DNA from: Scytalidium lignicola
Taxonomy: Eukaryota; Ascomycota; Leotiomycetes
DNA length: 17,408 nucleotides
Direction of reading: 5' to 3'
Assembly: GCA_002812745.2 (NCBI GenBank)
Contig: NCSJ02000558.1
Span: forward strand, 1 to 17,408
Below, piece after piece: positions 1 to 8,093 of this stretch; within the stretch, counting starts at the first letter, position 1; each line of letters opens with the position of its first letter. Both the position numbers and the translations under genes were made by a program. The notes below the pieces were generated by a model. It worked only from the letters and a program-made list of their open reading frames with translations. It was not told the DNA's origin and did not search any database.

Positions 1-1190
1 CCTTAATACTATTTACTAATGATATTAGATAGTTGTTGTCTTTAACTTTTATGCTAAGTTTAAGTTGTTTTATAACTTGTTCACTAATAAAGTTTCTTTC
101 AGCTCCTGAATTAATCAAAGCCCTTATTAACTTTCTACATAGTTTTATATTTATATATAATGAACTTTTATTATTTATAAAGTAAAGATTAACATTCTTA
201 ATGTTGTTAACTGATATGTTATTGTTGATTTCTAGATCTTCAGTGTTTTCTTCTAATTCCTTAAATAATACTGTTCATCTCTTACTAAGATTTCTCAGCC
301 TTAGTCCATTTAAGCTTTTATCATTTATAAATGTATATACATCTTGTACTCATTTTGTTATCTCATTTCTAAGACATTCCCTTATCTTAATAATAAAGAC
401 ATTACTTTCTTTAAGAATCCTTATTACTGAATTCAAAAGGTATGTTATTACTTCTTGGTTAAACTGTTAGTTGATCCTTTGTATAAATTCCTCTTCTTCT
501 AGTAGTATAATAAGTAGTTCTAAAGGTAAAGACTCTTCTCTTAGTTCATTAACTATAAGTAGTGCTTTTATATTCTAATTGGCTTGTTTGATAATAATCT
601 CAACAAGTTCTCTTTGTTCTTGTTTAGTATGATACTACTTAGCTTTAAGCAGTTGTTTTATTAATTTTCTTAAACTCTAGATTTCTTTGTATTATATTTT
701 TACTTTTAATTAGTCTTATTAGTAAGTTATCATTAGAAGTCCTCTTTGTTATAAGTTATATTAACCTTAAACAACATAACTTAATCCTTCCTTTATTATC
801 ATCCAAGCATCCTTAAGCATTTGATCAAAGTCATCTTGGATCTAAGTTCTTTTTNATTAGTAAGAGGAATTTGCATATTTCTTTCTTTATGACAATACTC
901 TAAAGGTTAGTCTTATAGACTAAAGCAAGATCTCCAAGATTAAGTTCTTGTACTTTAACAGTTACTTTTTCTTATTATACAATTTTGTAAAGCTAACTTT
1001 TATCCAAAATCTCTTATCCTCTTAGTCTTCTTATGTTAATTATAAGATAATATTTCAAGACTAATAATTCTCTAGAAATAAGATATTATTCCATTAGTAT
1101 AACTTTGAAGTCCAGTAGTATAATCATCTAAATGTTACTAATCTTTAGAATTGATCTCTATCTACCTTAGTTCTTAACTTCCTCCTTGTT
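1..1190 (-). mobile_element. Ty3/gypsy-like LTR retrotransposon relic (gag-protease part)
   Basis: Read on the minus strand, one frame runs from about 720 to the window start, broken only by stops of the TAG/TAA/TGA type expected from C-to-T or G-to-A change. Near 85-130 it reads RALINSGAERNFIS, the retropepsin-like signature of Ty3/gypsy polyproteins (usually L-[ID]-D-S-G-A-x-x-N-F-I), with the catalytic Asp replaced by Asn. Upstream of it is charged, gag-like sequence (for example QEQRELVEIIIKQAN near 580-630 and DQMLKDAW near 790-830). The element runs off the left edge, so reverse transcriptase, RNase H and integrase are not in view, and I found no LTR. The region is extremely AT-rich. 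It is clearly dead. Family assignment rests on the protease motif; a related gag-pol lineage is possible. The right boundary is approximate. Confidence 0.7.
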
Positions 1191-1203
1191 ATAAGGGTAT
1201 CTT

Positions 1204-1712
1204 TAGACTGGCCGATCGGTCCAGACCGGACCAGACCGTGGGTTTTGTGGGGACCGTTTCGAGACCGTGGTCTGTACGGTCCAGACCGTACAGACTACNG
1301 TCTGAAGCTAAAATTTTNAGACCAGACCGTGAGACTACGGTCTGGTCCGACAACAAATGTGGGGACCGAATATTAGTGTCAGACCGTACGGTCTGGTCTC
1401 CACGGTCTGACGCTAATATTCCTTAATCAGGTAAAGCTTATTTCCAATTTAGGTTATATTACCGTTACGGTCTAGCGTTACGGTCTCACGGTCCAGACCG
1501 TACGGTCTACGGTCTGAGATTAAAANTTTTGAGACCAGACCGTGAGACTACGGTCTGGTCTGGACGAGACCGAACCGTGAAACGGTCCCCACTTTTGTTG
1601 TCAGACGAGACCGTAAGCCACGGTCTCGCTTAAATTTTTGCGGACGAGACCGTGTGGCTTACGGTCTCGTCCGGACGGNACCACGGTCCAATGCAACGGT
1701 CCGGCCAGTCTA
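1204..1712. mobile_element. Palindrome-rich foldback-like element (GACCGT/ACGGTC modules)
   Basis: A GC-rich island between AT-rich sequences, bounded by an 11-bp inverted repeat (TAGACTGGCCG at 1204-1214; its complement at 1702-1712), so TA could be the target duplication. The interior is built from nested inverted repeats. At least twenty copies of GACCGT or its complement ACGGTC occur in about 500 bp. Perfect palindromes such as AGACCGTACGGTCT are present, and there are several stems: 1368-1387 with 1402-1421, and a 13-bp stem 1641-1653 with 1661-1673. A block of about 38 bp is directly repeated at 1310-1347 and 1522-1560. No coding sequence is supported. It resembles a foldback or MITE-type non-autonomous element, but I do not recognise the family. 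Four of the six ambiguous bases of the window lie inside it. Confidence 0.65.
1310..1560. repeat. Direct repeat pair inside the foldback element
   Basis: The blocks 1310-1347 and 1522-1560 are the same sequence: an AAAATTTT core followed by GAGACCAGACCGTGAGAC and its partial complement. The only apparent differences involve the N at 1318 and the N at 1526. Each copy contains its own hairpin (AGACCAGACCGT against ACGGTCTGGTCT). A further module, GACAACAAAtGTGGGGACCG, occurs forward at about 1349-1368 and reversed at about 1583-1602, so whole modules have been copied in both orientations. Confidence 0.7.
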
Positions 1713-2031
1713 CCTGAGCATACAACACCAAATATTCAACCACCAACCATTATATTACAATATATCTAATTGCTAGTTAAACTAGGGCATTTATTTATTT
1801 TATGCCCTTCAATTCCACACCCTGAGCACTTTGGTGGCCGTCGCTATGGTGTTGGTAAAGCGTTGTAATAACCAACTATGGACTTTATATAATTGCTTTG
1901 TTGCCTTGTAAAGAAAGGTGAAAGACAAGTACTAGTACCGACAATCCACAACCTGAATACATGCTCATGTAAAAGTGAATAGCTTATCCTTGCATTGATA
2001 TCAAAGTATTGCCCTGCATTGTCTGTAAACT
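1713..2031. other. Gene-free spacer downstream of the unknown gene
   Basis: No open frame or repeat family is visible. The one structure is a small stem, AGGGCAT at 1784-1790 and ATGCCCT at 1802-1808, around an AT-only loop. It lies about 220 bp beyond the stop of the minus-strand gene and could be chance or a 3'-end signal. Confidence 0.4.
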
Positions 2032-3147
2032 TTAAGAACCCTCTTTTCTCATGTATCTAACATATTTCTCCAAAATGGGTGAAGTTTGTACTTCACCAGG
2101 TGCTTCAGACTCTCCTTGTCGTGCATAAAGTTGTTCAATGCAGGATTTGTATACCTGTCGCTGCTGGTTTCTCATATCTGCTGGATCTTTTGGCATCTGA
2201 TATATAGGTAGAACTTTCTGCAAGTTTTGTATTAGCTTGTGTCCAACTAAAATGTGTTATATGGCAGTTACCGTTTTTATTCCATTTTGTACTATAGTTT
2301 CTATTCCGTCTTGTAATAGAAAGCTGCAATATGGCACGGTTGCTAATCGAAACCCTTTATTAAGGTCAAATAGTGGAGCATTTCCCGTCATTAAATCATG
2401 TAATTGAGATATACTTTCATGAACACTATTCAACTTAGCAAAATTCGAGGTGAACGGAACATGATACATACGCCACCATTCCTTCTCGAGCATACCAGAG
2501 CCGTAATAGGGGACGATCATACGTTGACCTTGTGTCTGTCACACATGCAAACAAGAATTCGAAGGTTTCCTGAAGCAAAAAATCCAAGGGATTCTTAGGA
2601 GATGATAAGACAAGTGAAAGCCGGGAGAATTTCTGCCAGACATTTAACGAATATCCACGTTCTTGTAAGAGAGAACTCAAAACTCGTTCGCTTTTTTCCT
2701 AGCGGAATTTTAGTATTATTCACAATCTCAATCGAGCCTTTGTTATACCAGAATGTTCTTAAACAATGTGAATCCATCTCCAAGACTAAGGAACTCTCCA
2801 ATTTCAGTATTGAAGCGTATTATTGGACTTTCCAGGTATTGATACAGGGTATAAGTATTACCAAAAGCGATGTTATGAAAAGCCCATGTACGATCGACTT
2901 CTGGTTCCCGAGAAAAGTCCCACCTTATACAGCAGAGGAAGAGTCTTTCTCGATACTCAAATTCTGACGCTATCTCGGGGAAAAGTAAGCGGAGTTCTGT
3001 AGAGAAGGACATAGATGGATCTGCAATAATGTCCGGTAGGATTGGAATTGTATATAACTCCTCAAATGCTATCGAGGAATGCACGAAAATTGAGCTCCTT
3101 GATAATGAGGGCCATTGATCATGTTCATCACTATCGCTATCCGACAT
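2032..3147 (-). CDS. Unknown protein, four-exon gene, apparently intact
   Basis: Separate minus-strand open frames join through three canonical introns into one uninterrupted 321-residue reading frame. Exons: 3147-2749, 2698-2472, 2425-2272, 2217-2032 (399+227+154+186 = 966 nt). Introns: 2699-2748 (50 nt, GTATAA...CTAG with an ACTAA branch), 2426-2471 (46 nt, GTATGT...TAG with GCTAAG), 2218-2271 (54 nt, GTAACT...CAG with GCTAAT). The phases match at every join. The start was chosen because it opens an acidic, low-complexity N-terminus (MSDSDSDEHDQW) shortly downstream of upstream stops. The C-terminus is basic and helix-like (ends YVRYMRKEGS). I see no signal peptide, membrane segment or known catalytic motif, and I do not recognise the family. 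It sits between a foldback element and a DNA transposon, yet lacks the stop codons of its neighbours, which argues for a functional host gene or a recent arrival. Confidence 0.68.
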
Positions 3148-3496
3148 CTTGACTCCTATGTAGCGTACGATAAAAACACAAGATGATGTGTGAAGAAGAC
3201 GTGGTCTTTATGTCAAGAGGTTGATAGGGCATGTGAAGAAAAAGTAAATTAAGTGGCGGCGACTCGGTATTGAAGAGGCAAGTCTATGACCTTGCTGATC
3301 CTTGATTCTTAACTTAGAATCACACCCTAGATCTTCTTTAACGTCGGAGACTTACAGGTGTATCCAACAGGTACATGGCAAGAGGCCTAAGAGCTGCATA
3401 TAGCCTCATTGTTTCCGATGCGGCTCCACGCATATCAGTTTAGTCGTTTCAACGTAGATCTCATGCTTGGTAGCCGTTGGAATATCTTAAATTATC
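3148..3496. promoter_or_regulatory. Upstream region of the unknown gene
   Basis: This 349-bp spacer lies between the start of the minus-strand gene and the left end of the Mutator-like element. Base composition is more balanced than the transposon interior. No conserved gene or clear core promoter motif is visible. It must hold the promoter of the unknown gene if that gene is expressed. Confidence 0.35.
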
Positions 3497-3498
3497 TA

Positions 3499-3559
3499 GG
3501 CCTCAGCTAAATCTACTCCCGACCGCTGCAAAATCTACTCCCAACGCCGATAACGGCAT
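3499..3559 (+). repeat. Left terminal inverted repeat of the MULE
   Basis: Base for base the reverse complement of 5922-5982. It contains the 12-mer AAATCTACTCCC twice, at 3509-3520 and 3531-3542, a plausible pair of transposase-binding sites at each end. Confidence 0.93.
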
Positions 3560-3692
3560 CCACGGACCATGCGCTTACATACAAATTAGTAAGGAAACAC
3601 TTAATCCTCCAATGAATCGCACATTTTGCACATTTTTCACTGCCATTTTACTGAGTACTCCTACTACCATTTTTACTACTATATGGGGGATA

Positions 3693-5815
3693 ATGACAAC
3701 CAAACCACCTTTTGCATGTGGTCCTCCACCTCCAGAAGCTGTTTTTGCTGATATTGCTACTTTAAAAGCTGCAATTCAAAAGCATGCTCGTGAAAATGGA
3801 TATGCCTTCCTCACTTGAAGTTTTAAGCCAAATCATGTAGTATATCACTATAATCACGCTGGTGATTACAATGCAAAAGGCAAAAAGCCTACTGTTCATC
3901 CTACTAAACAACGCAATAGTTCAAGATCTAAGAAATATGGTTGTACTATAAGAGTATCAGTTATTAAAGATGCAAAATCAGGAATGTGAACACTTAAGGT
4001 TTTAGAAGTTATACATAATCATATGACTTCTATAATACTTGTAACTCATTTAGCTTATAAAATTACTTCTTTAGATTTAACTGTTCATGATCAAATTAAA
4101 TCCTTATAGAAATTTAATATAAAGAATACATAAATTTTAAGTGTTTTGTACAACAATTATCTTGATATTATGATAATCAGTACTAATATTAAAAATATAA
4201 CTCAATTAATTTAGATTCAAGAATTAAAAGTTAAAACATTAATTTAATTGCTTTTGTATATATTAACTAAATATAATTCTAGTTGATTGTTAATAAAATA
4301 AGTACAAATTAACAAAGTATAATTTCAATTCAGCATATAAGACTAATTCAAATAACAATATCATTAAATTGTTATTTGTCCACCTTATAACACTTGATCT
4401 TTGAAAACATAACCTTAACGTTTTGTTGATAAATTACACTTATAAAACTAATCGATTTAATATGTTATTACTCAATATTTATATTATAACAAGAGAGAAC
4501 AAAGTAGTTTAAGTAAAAGTAATATTCTTATTGAATAAATCAAAGAAATCTTATAAATAAGTTCTTAGTCAACTTTAAGAGATAATGCAACTTCATCAAA
4601 TTCAACAACCATACTCTATAGTTACTAATAAGGAATTAACTTTAATCAAAGTTATTAATTCATTGTTTCTTAAGTCTATTCATATCCTTTGCTATTAACA
4701 TGTTAACATGAATATATTGGCTAAAACCAAGAAATATTTTCCTGGTCTAACAAAGGAGAATAGAGTTTGAAAGTGTTATACAAGGTTTAATACATTCTTA
4801 TAAGCTTACATCAATGTTTTCAACTTTACAACTAAGTGTAGTTATAGTAAGAATCTCGTTTAATTGAAGAAATTCGATCATAAAGCAGTTAATTATATAA
4901 TGAATATATAACTTACTCTATAAAAGGAGAAATTAATACAATATTAGGTTGATCAACATTTTCATTTTGATGTACTAGTTACCTCTTTAGTTAAAGGATA
5001 CTATGGAGTTATAAAATCATGGTTATAATAATTAACTAAAGATTTAAATAGAGTATTTAATCGATTAGAGCTTTTTTAAAGTATTTAACAACGAGGAATT
5101 ACTAAAGCTATAGCTCAAGATCAACTACAGCCAAAGCATAATGTGAATCTTCCTCAATTTGCTGAATTAATTAGTCAAATCCATGGATATGCACTTCAAA
5201 AGCTTTATTTTGAAGTAAACAAGCTACTAAAGCATAGTATACCAACCTCAATATACAATTATACTATCCAGAAGTCTATGAGCCTCCCTTGTTATTATAC
5301 AATTTAGGAGAGAATTAAAGATGGAGGATTAGTTCGAATCCAAGATATTCATCTACACTGGCTATACTACCAATCGCTTGAAACTACTCAAGAACCTCTA
5401 CTGATTCAAGTACTTGATCCACTTGTAATTTGCAGTAAAGGTAGGCCAAAGGGTACTTTAGGACAAGGCAAAAAGCTCCTTAAGTCTAGTACTAAACAGT
5501 TACCTTCAGCATTCGAATTGCCTCCATCTACAACTCCTCCAGCTGTAGATCTATCGCCAATGCCAAAGGAACAGCTGTATATACTACAATCAACTACCCA
5601 AATAGCTATAGCACGTTTTGAACAAGGTCATATTGATCAATATGAGCCAGGAACTATGCACGAAAGAAGCTATGCACGAAAGAAGTTACATGAGAGGCAT
5701 ATCATCAGTGCACAAAGATGATTATATGGAGTTGTCAGCTAATTCAGCTGACAGCGCAATGTTGAATGAGACCCAAGAATGTATTGAAGTGGAGGTTCCT
5801 GGACAGTTACTTTAA
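3693..5815 (+). pseudogene. MULE transposase, RIP-degraded
   Basis: The N-terminal part (3693-4030) reads MTTKPPFACGPPPPEAVFAD, then a FAR1/WRKY-GCM1-like zinc-binding region ending in a Cys...HNH arrangement (CTIRVSV..., IHNHMTS). It is cut by TGA at 3816-3818 and TGA at 3987-3989; the second stands where Trp is expected. The C-terminal part (about 5090-5815) contains ERIKDGGLVRIQDIHLHW and the tail motif DPLVICSKGRPKGTLG followed by STKQLPSAFELP, as in fungal MULE transposases, with a TAG at 5305-5307 again at a likely Trp. The N-terminal part is in frame 0 and the C-terminal part in frame 1, so there is an indel or intron in the ruined middle. A 16-bp tandem duplication at 5654-5685 shifts the frame near the end; the original tail probably read on to the stop at 5813-5815. 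The start is a guess; in-frame codons continue upstream into the terminal repeat. Confidence 0.82.
5654..5685 (+). repeat. Perfect 16-bp tandem duplication in the transposase tail
   Basis: CTATGCACGAAAGAAG occurs twice back to back (5654-5669, 5670-5685). Sixteen is not a multiple of three, so it moves the reading frame from frame 1 to frame 2, where an open tail of about 40 residues continues to 5815. Confidence 0.9.
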
Positions 5816-5921
5816 ATGGTGGTGTAGTATGGTGTAAGTAGGATAATCGCAATTCAATTATGCTACTTTCAGTACAGTAATAATTTGTATGCAATTTAGA
5901 GTACTTGGAATGCCTGAGGTT

Positions 5922-5982
5922 ATGCCGTTATCGGCGTTGGGAGTAGATTTTGCAGCGGTCGGGAGTAGATTTAGCTGAGGCC
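5922..5982 (-). repeat. Right terminal inverted repeat of the MULE
   Basis: Perfect reverse complement of 3499-3559, ending GCTGAGGCC before a TATATATA flank. It carries the same duplicated motif in complement (GGGAGTAGATTT, twice). Confidence 0.93.
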
Positions 5983-5984
5983 TA

Positions 5985-6241
5985 TATATATTACAGTAGT
6001 ATTATCTGATTTGGAGTATTTATCTATCAAAGTTATATCTCTGCTGTATGTAATAACTATGTTTAAATTGATAGTTTAAAGTACTAAATATCCTAATGTT
6101 AGCTTCCTTGGGTAGGAAGGAGAGCGCACGAAATTATTCCTATGATAATTAATTACTTTAAATTCTAAATATATAATCATTTTTTGTTTAAATGCCTATA
6201 ATATGGTTAAACAACTTAGATTAAAATTCTAGACTTTTAAC
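5985..6241. other. AT-rich spacer, nothing recognised
   Basis: Between the MULE and the next repeat block there is no open frame, terminal repeat or motif I can support. Confidence 0.4.
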
Positions 6242-6299
6242 TGCTGAAAATATGATCACGTGACATACAGGATAAATCCTATTCATCACATGATTAATC
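6242..6299 (+). repeat. Left copy of a diverged inverted repeat
   Basis: The stretch from TGCTGAAA to CATGATTAAT matches the reverse complement of 7106-7163 over about 55-58 bp, with most differences being transitions (CACGTGAC against CATGTGAC, CACATGAT against CACACGAT). It includes the E-box palindrome CACGTG. The two copies may be ends of one element enclosing the LINE and MITE remnants, or two independent insertions. Confidence 0.6.
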
Positions 6300-6340
6300 T
6301 GATATCACGTGATAGAGGGAAACTATACAGATCTTACTTC

Positions 6341-6904
6341 GGAGCTGATATTTCAAGAAAAGTCAGCCAAGTATACCATATTAGTACAGCTTAGATATAG
6401 GAAATTAGAGCTAGCCAACTACTGAAGAGGATTAAAGTAGCAGAAACAGTAGTGTGCCAACATTGTAATCAAGCAAATGAGATAGTATCTCATATATTAG
6501 GTGAATACTCTGCATTCACAACCCAGAGAAAACAGCACTTTGGACGGTCAGTTATTTGGGATATACCAACCATATTAAGTATCCCAAATCTGGCGCAAAA
6601 AGCAGTACAATTCGTACATTGTATGTAAGGGGGTGTAAGAAATGAGTGGTCAGCCCCCTACAAGCGAGCAATTTTTGGCTGAATCAGGAGATTTTATCAT
6701 GCTGCTTTGGTGAATTTGTGGAAACATTGTATGGCATGAGGAATCTAAACGGGTGTGATCGCTTGAAGGTATTAAAGCAGCATGAATTTGGGGGAAATAA
6801 AGCACTTAATTGGCTTATTTGCTTGCAGGGGGATGACCACTCATTTCTTACACCCCCTTACGTACGTACTAAGCGTTTAGAGCAATTCAAAAACATTACG
6901 CTAT
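6341..6904 (+). pseudogene. LINE (non-LTR retrotransposon) 3' remnant
   Basis: A plus-strand frame with two early TAG stops (6392, 6398) reads SQLLKRIKVAETVVCQHCNQ and then ANEIVSHILGEY, the Cys-x2-Cys ... His spacing of the zinc-knuckle-like motif found near the C-terminus of fungal Tad-type LINE ORF2 proteins. The last Cys position seems to be Tyr, as expected from G-to-A mutation. It continues PTILSIPNLAQKAVQFV up to 6616, where the MITE begins. Beyond the MITE, RTKRLEQFKNI (6865-6897) plausibly resumes the same C-terminal tail. The reverse transcriptase and endonuclease are missing, so this is a 5'-truncated or eroded copy. Assignment rests on motif layout only. Confidence 0.6.
6621..6865. 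mobile_element. MITE with 43-bp terminal inverted repeats
   Basis: Arms at 6625-6667 and 6819-6861 match at 40 of 43 positions (starting GTAAGGGGGTGTAAGAAATG). Each arm also contains its own hairpin, AGGGGG (6628-6633) with CCCCCT (6654-6659). The 151-bp interior has no convincing gene; an open frame across it is an accident of the repeat. The arms extend weakly to GTATG/CGTAC, so exact ends and target duplication are unresolved; CGTAC occurs at both 6613-6617 and 6861-6865. It interrupts the LINE tail. Confidence 0.8.
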
Positions 6905-8093
6905 GACTTACCCACTTCAAAATACAACACATAATGTAGGTTTAGAATAAATCTTTCCTTTCAGGCTTGAGTGCTGAGATATGCTGAAATAAAATGTAGG
7001 TTTAATGAGGAGTAAATTAGTTACTGAGCTATGATGGGCGTAAGGCCAGAATATATACATTTTGGTAGGTAAAATAGGGTGGCTGGACTGTAGGTATGTT
7101 TTCCCATTAATCGTGTGATGGATAGGTTTATTCCACGTGTCACATGACTGGCTTTCAGCATAATTTAAATCTGCCAGCCAAAATATTTGAAATATAACTA
7201 TATAAGTGACTCATTAGGTTTAATACGGATTAGATATTTCAAGAAGTTACTAGATATGTGAAGAACATCATCTAAACTTCTAATTAATAATATTGAGATG
7301 TCTAAGGAGCTGGTACCTAGGTTTGCTAAATGTAGACCGCCACAGTATCAACAACATAAGGGTACCTGCATATGTACCTGCCACATAAAAATACGGTTTT
7401 CTTGTAGATATCTAAGTTGATTGGCACGTAAATTATGAAGAATACCTGGTTCAATTTCTATGTTAGACTCGTGGTACCTCAAGCAGAATTCGGTAGTTGG
7501 TTAGTTAATTTAGTACTCCATAATCACTTTGTTTTCCCTTCCATGATGAGGTACCTTATAATAATGTACTAATAATCGATGATGATGATATTTATTTGCA
7601 TGCATCCCAGCTACTGACACCACTAAATTCCTTTGAACAAGCAACAGTCATACTCTTAAATATATCACCGGTCGTCAATATCATAAAGGTTTGAGTAGGG
7701 TAGCCAATTTGAAACGTAACTTGTGCTGTATCTATGCCCCTCCCGATTTTCGAAGTGATCGTTCTACATATACGTATACACACACAGCAATCAATAACTT
7801 TAAGGGCTGTGTTTCATTTATGAGATTTGTCCTTGTTGTGACTCAATCTTGATTCTGCGGGATCCTCAGAATGCTATAGGTTCGCAGCCCTCGTACATGT
7901 GTCGAGTCTTGAGGGTCTAATAATTCACAATTGTTAGTGCGCAGGCTAGTTTATAGTTTTGTAAATGATTTTTACCTGTTTATCCTAAGTGACTGTAACC
8001 TCATAATATTGTTCAATTAATAGATAACTCATCATCCTTATTACAATATGTTTTCCTTATCCGCATTAATGTACCTAACTCTCTAGATCCGTA
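6905..8093. other. Gene-poor spacer before AKR1
   Basis: AT-rich sequence with the inverted repeat described separately, a short repeated phrase (AATGTAGGTTTA near 6937 and 6993) and four copies of GGTACCT between 7312 and 7556. A minus-strand open frame at 7592-7783 might be a broken gene fragment but cannot be assigned. From about 7800 the sequence is the presumed 3' flank of AKR1. Confidence 0.4.
7106..7163 (-). repeat. Right copy of a diverged inverted repeat
   Basis: Inverted partner of 6242-6299. It also contains CACGTG (in CCACGTGTCACATGACTGG) and ends at TTTCAGCA, the complement of the TGCTGAAA that begins the left copy. Confidence 0.6.

Larger units (their letters stand above)
3499..5982 (+). 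mobile_element. Mutator-like (MULE) DNA transposon, complete but inactivated
   Basis: The element is about 2.48 kb and bounded by perfect 61-bp terminal inverted repeats (3499-3559 and 5922-5982). It encloses a decayed MULE-type transposase. Both ends are flanked by TA (3497-3498 and 5983-5984). I could not find the 8-11 bp target duplication usual for MULEs; the outside flanks match only in part. The interior between about 4080 and 5050 is so AT-rich that the DDE catalytic domain is barely readable. Identical ends around a destroyed core suggest a fairly young insertion hit hard by RIP, or ends that RIP spared. Confidence 0.85.

Noticed and set aside
201..470. Plus-strand 89-codon open frame
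   Set aside because: It is antisense to the gypsy gag-like frame and made of Leu/Ser/Phe-rich AT sequence.
1238..1426. 62-codon open frame in the foldback element
   Set aside because: It consists of the palindromic modules themselves and spans two ambiguous bases.
1204..1712. CRISPR array
   Set aside because: The repeats are palindromic and nested, with no regular repeat-spacer unit, and the genome is eukaryotic.
2602..2967. 121-codon plus-strand open frame
   Set aside because: It is antisense to exons 1-2 of the spliced minus-strand gene, whose exon phases and introns fit; it has no domain of its own.
6646..6906. 86-codon plus-strand open frame
   Set aside because: It starts inside one MITE arm, crosses the interior and ends in the LINE tail, so it is a chance fusion.
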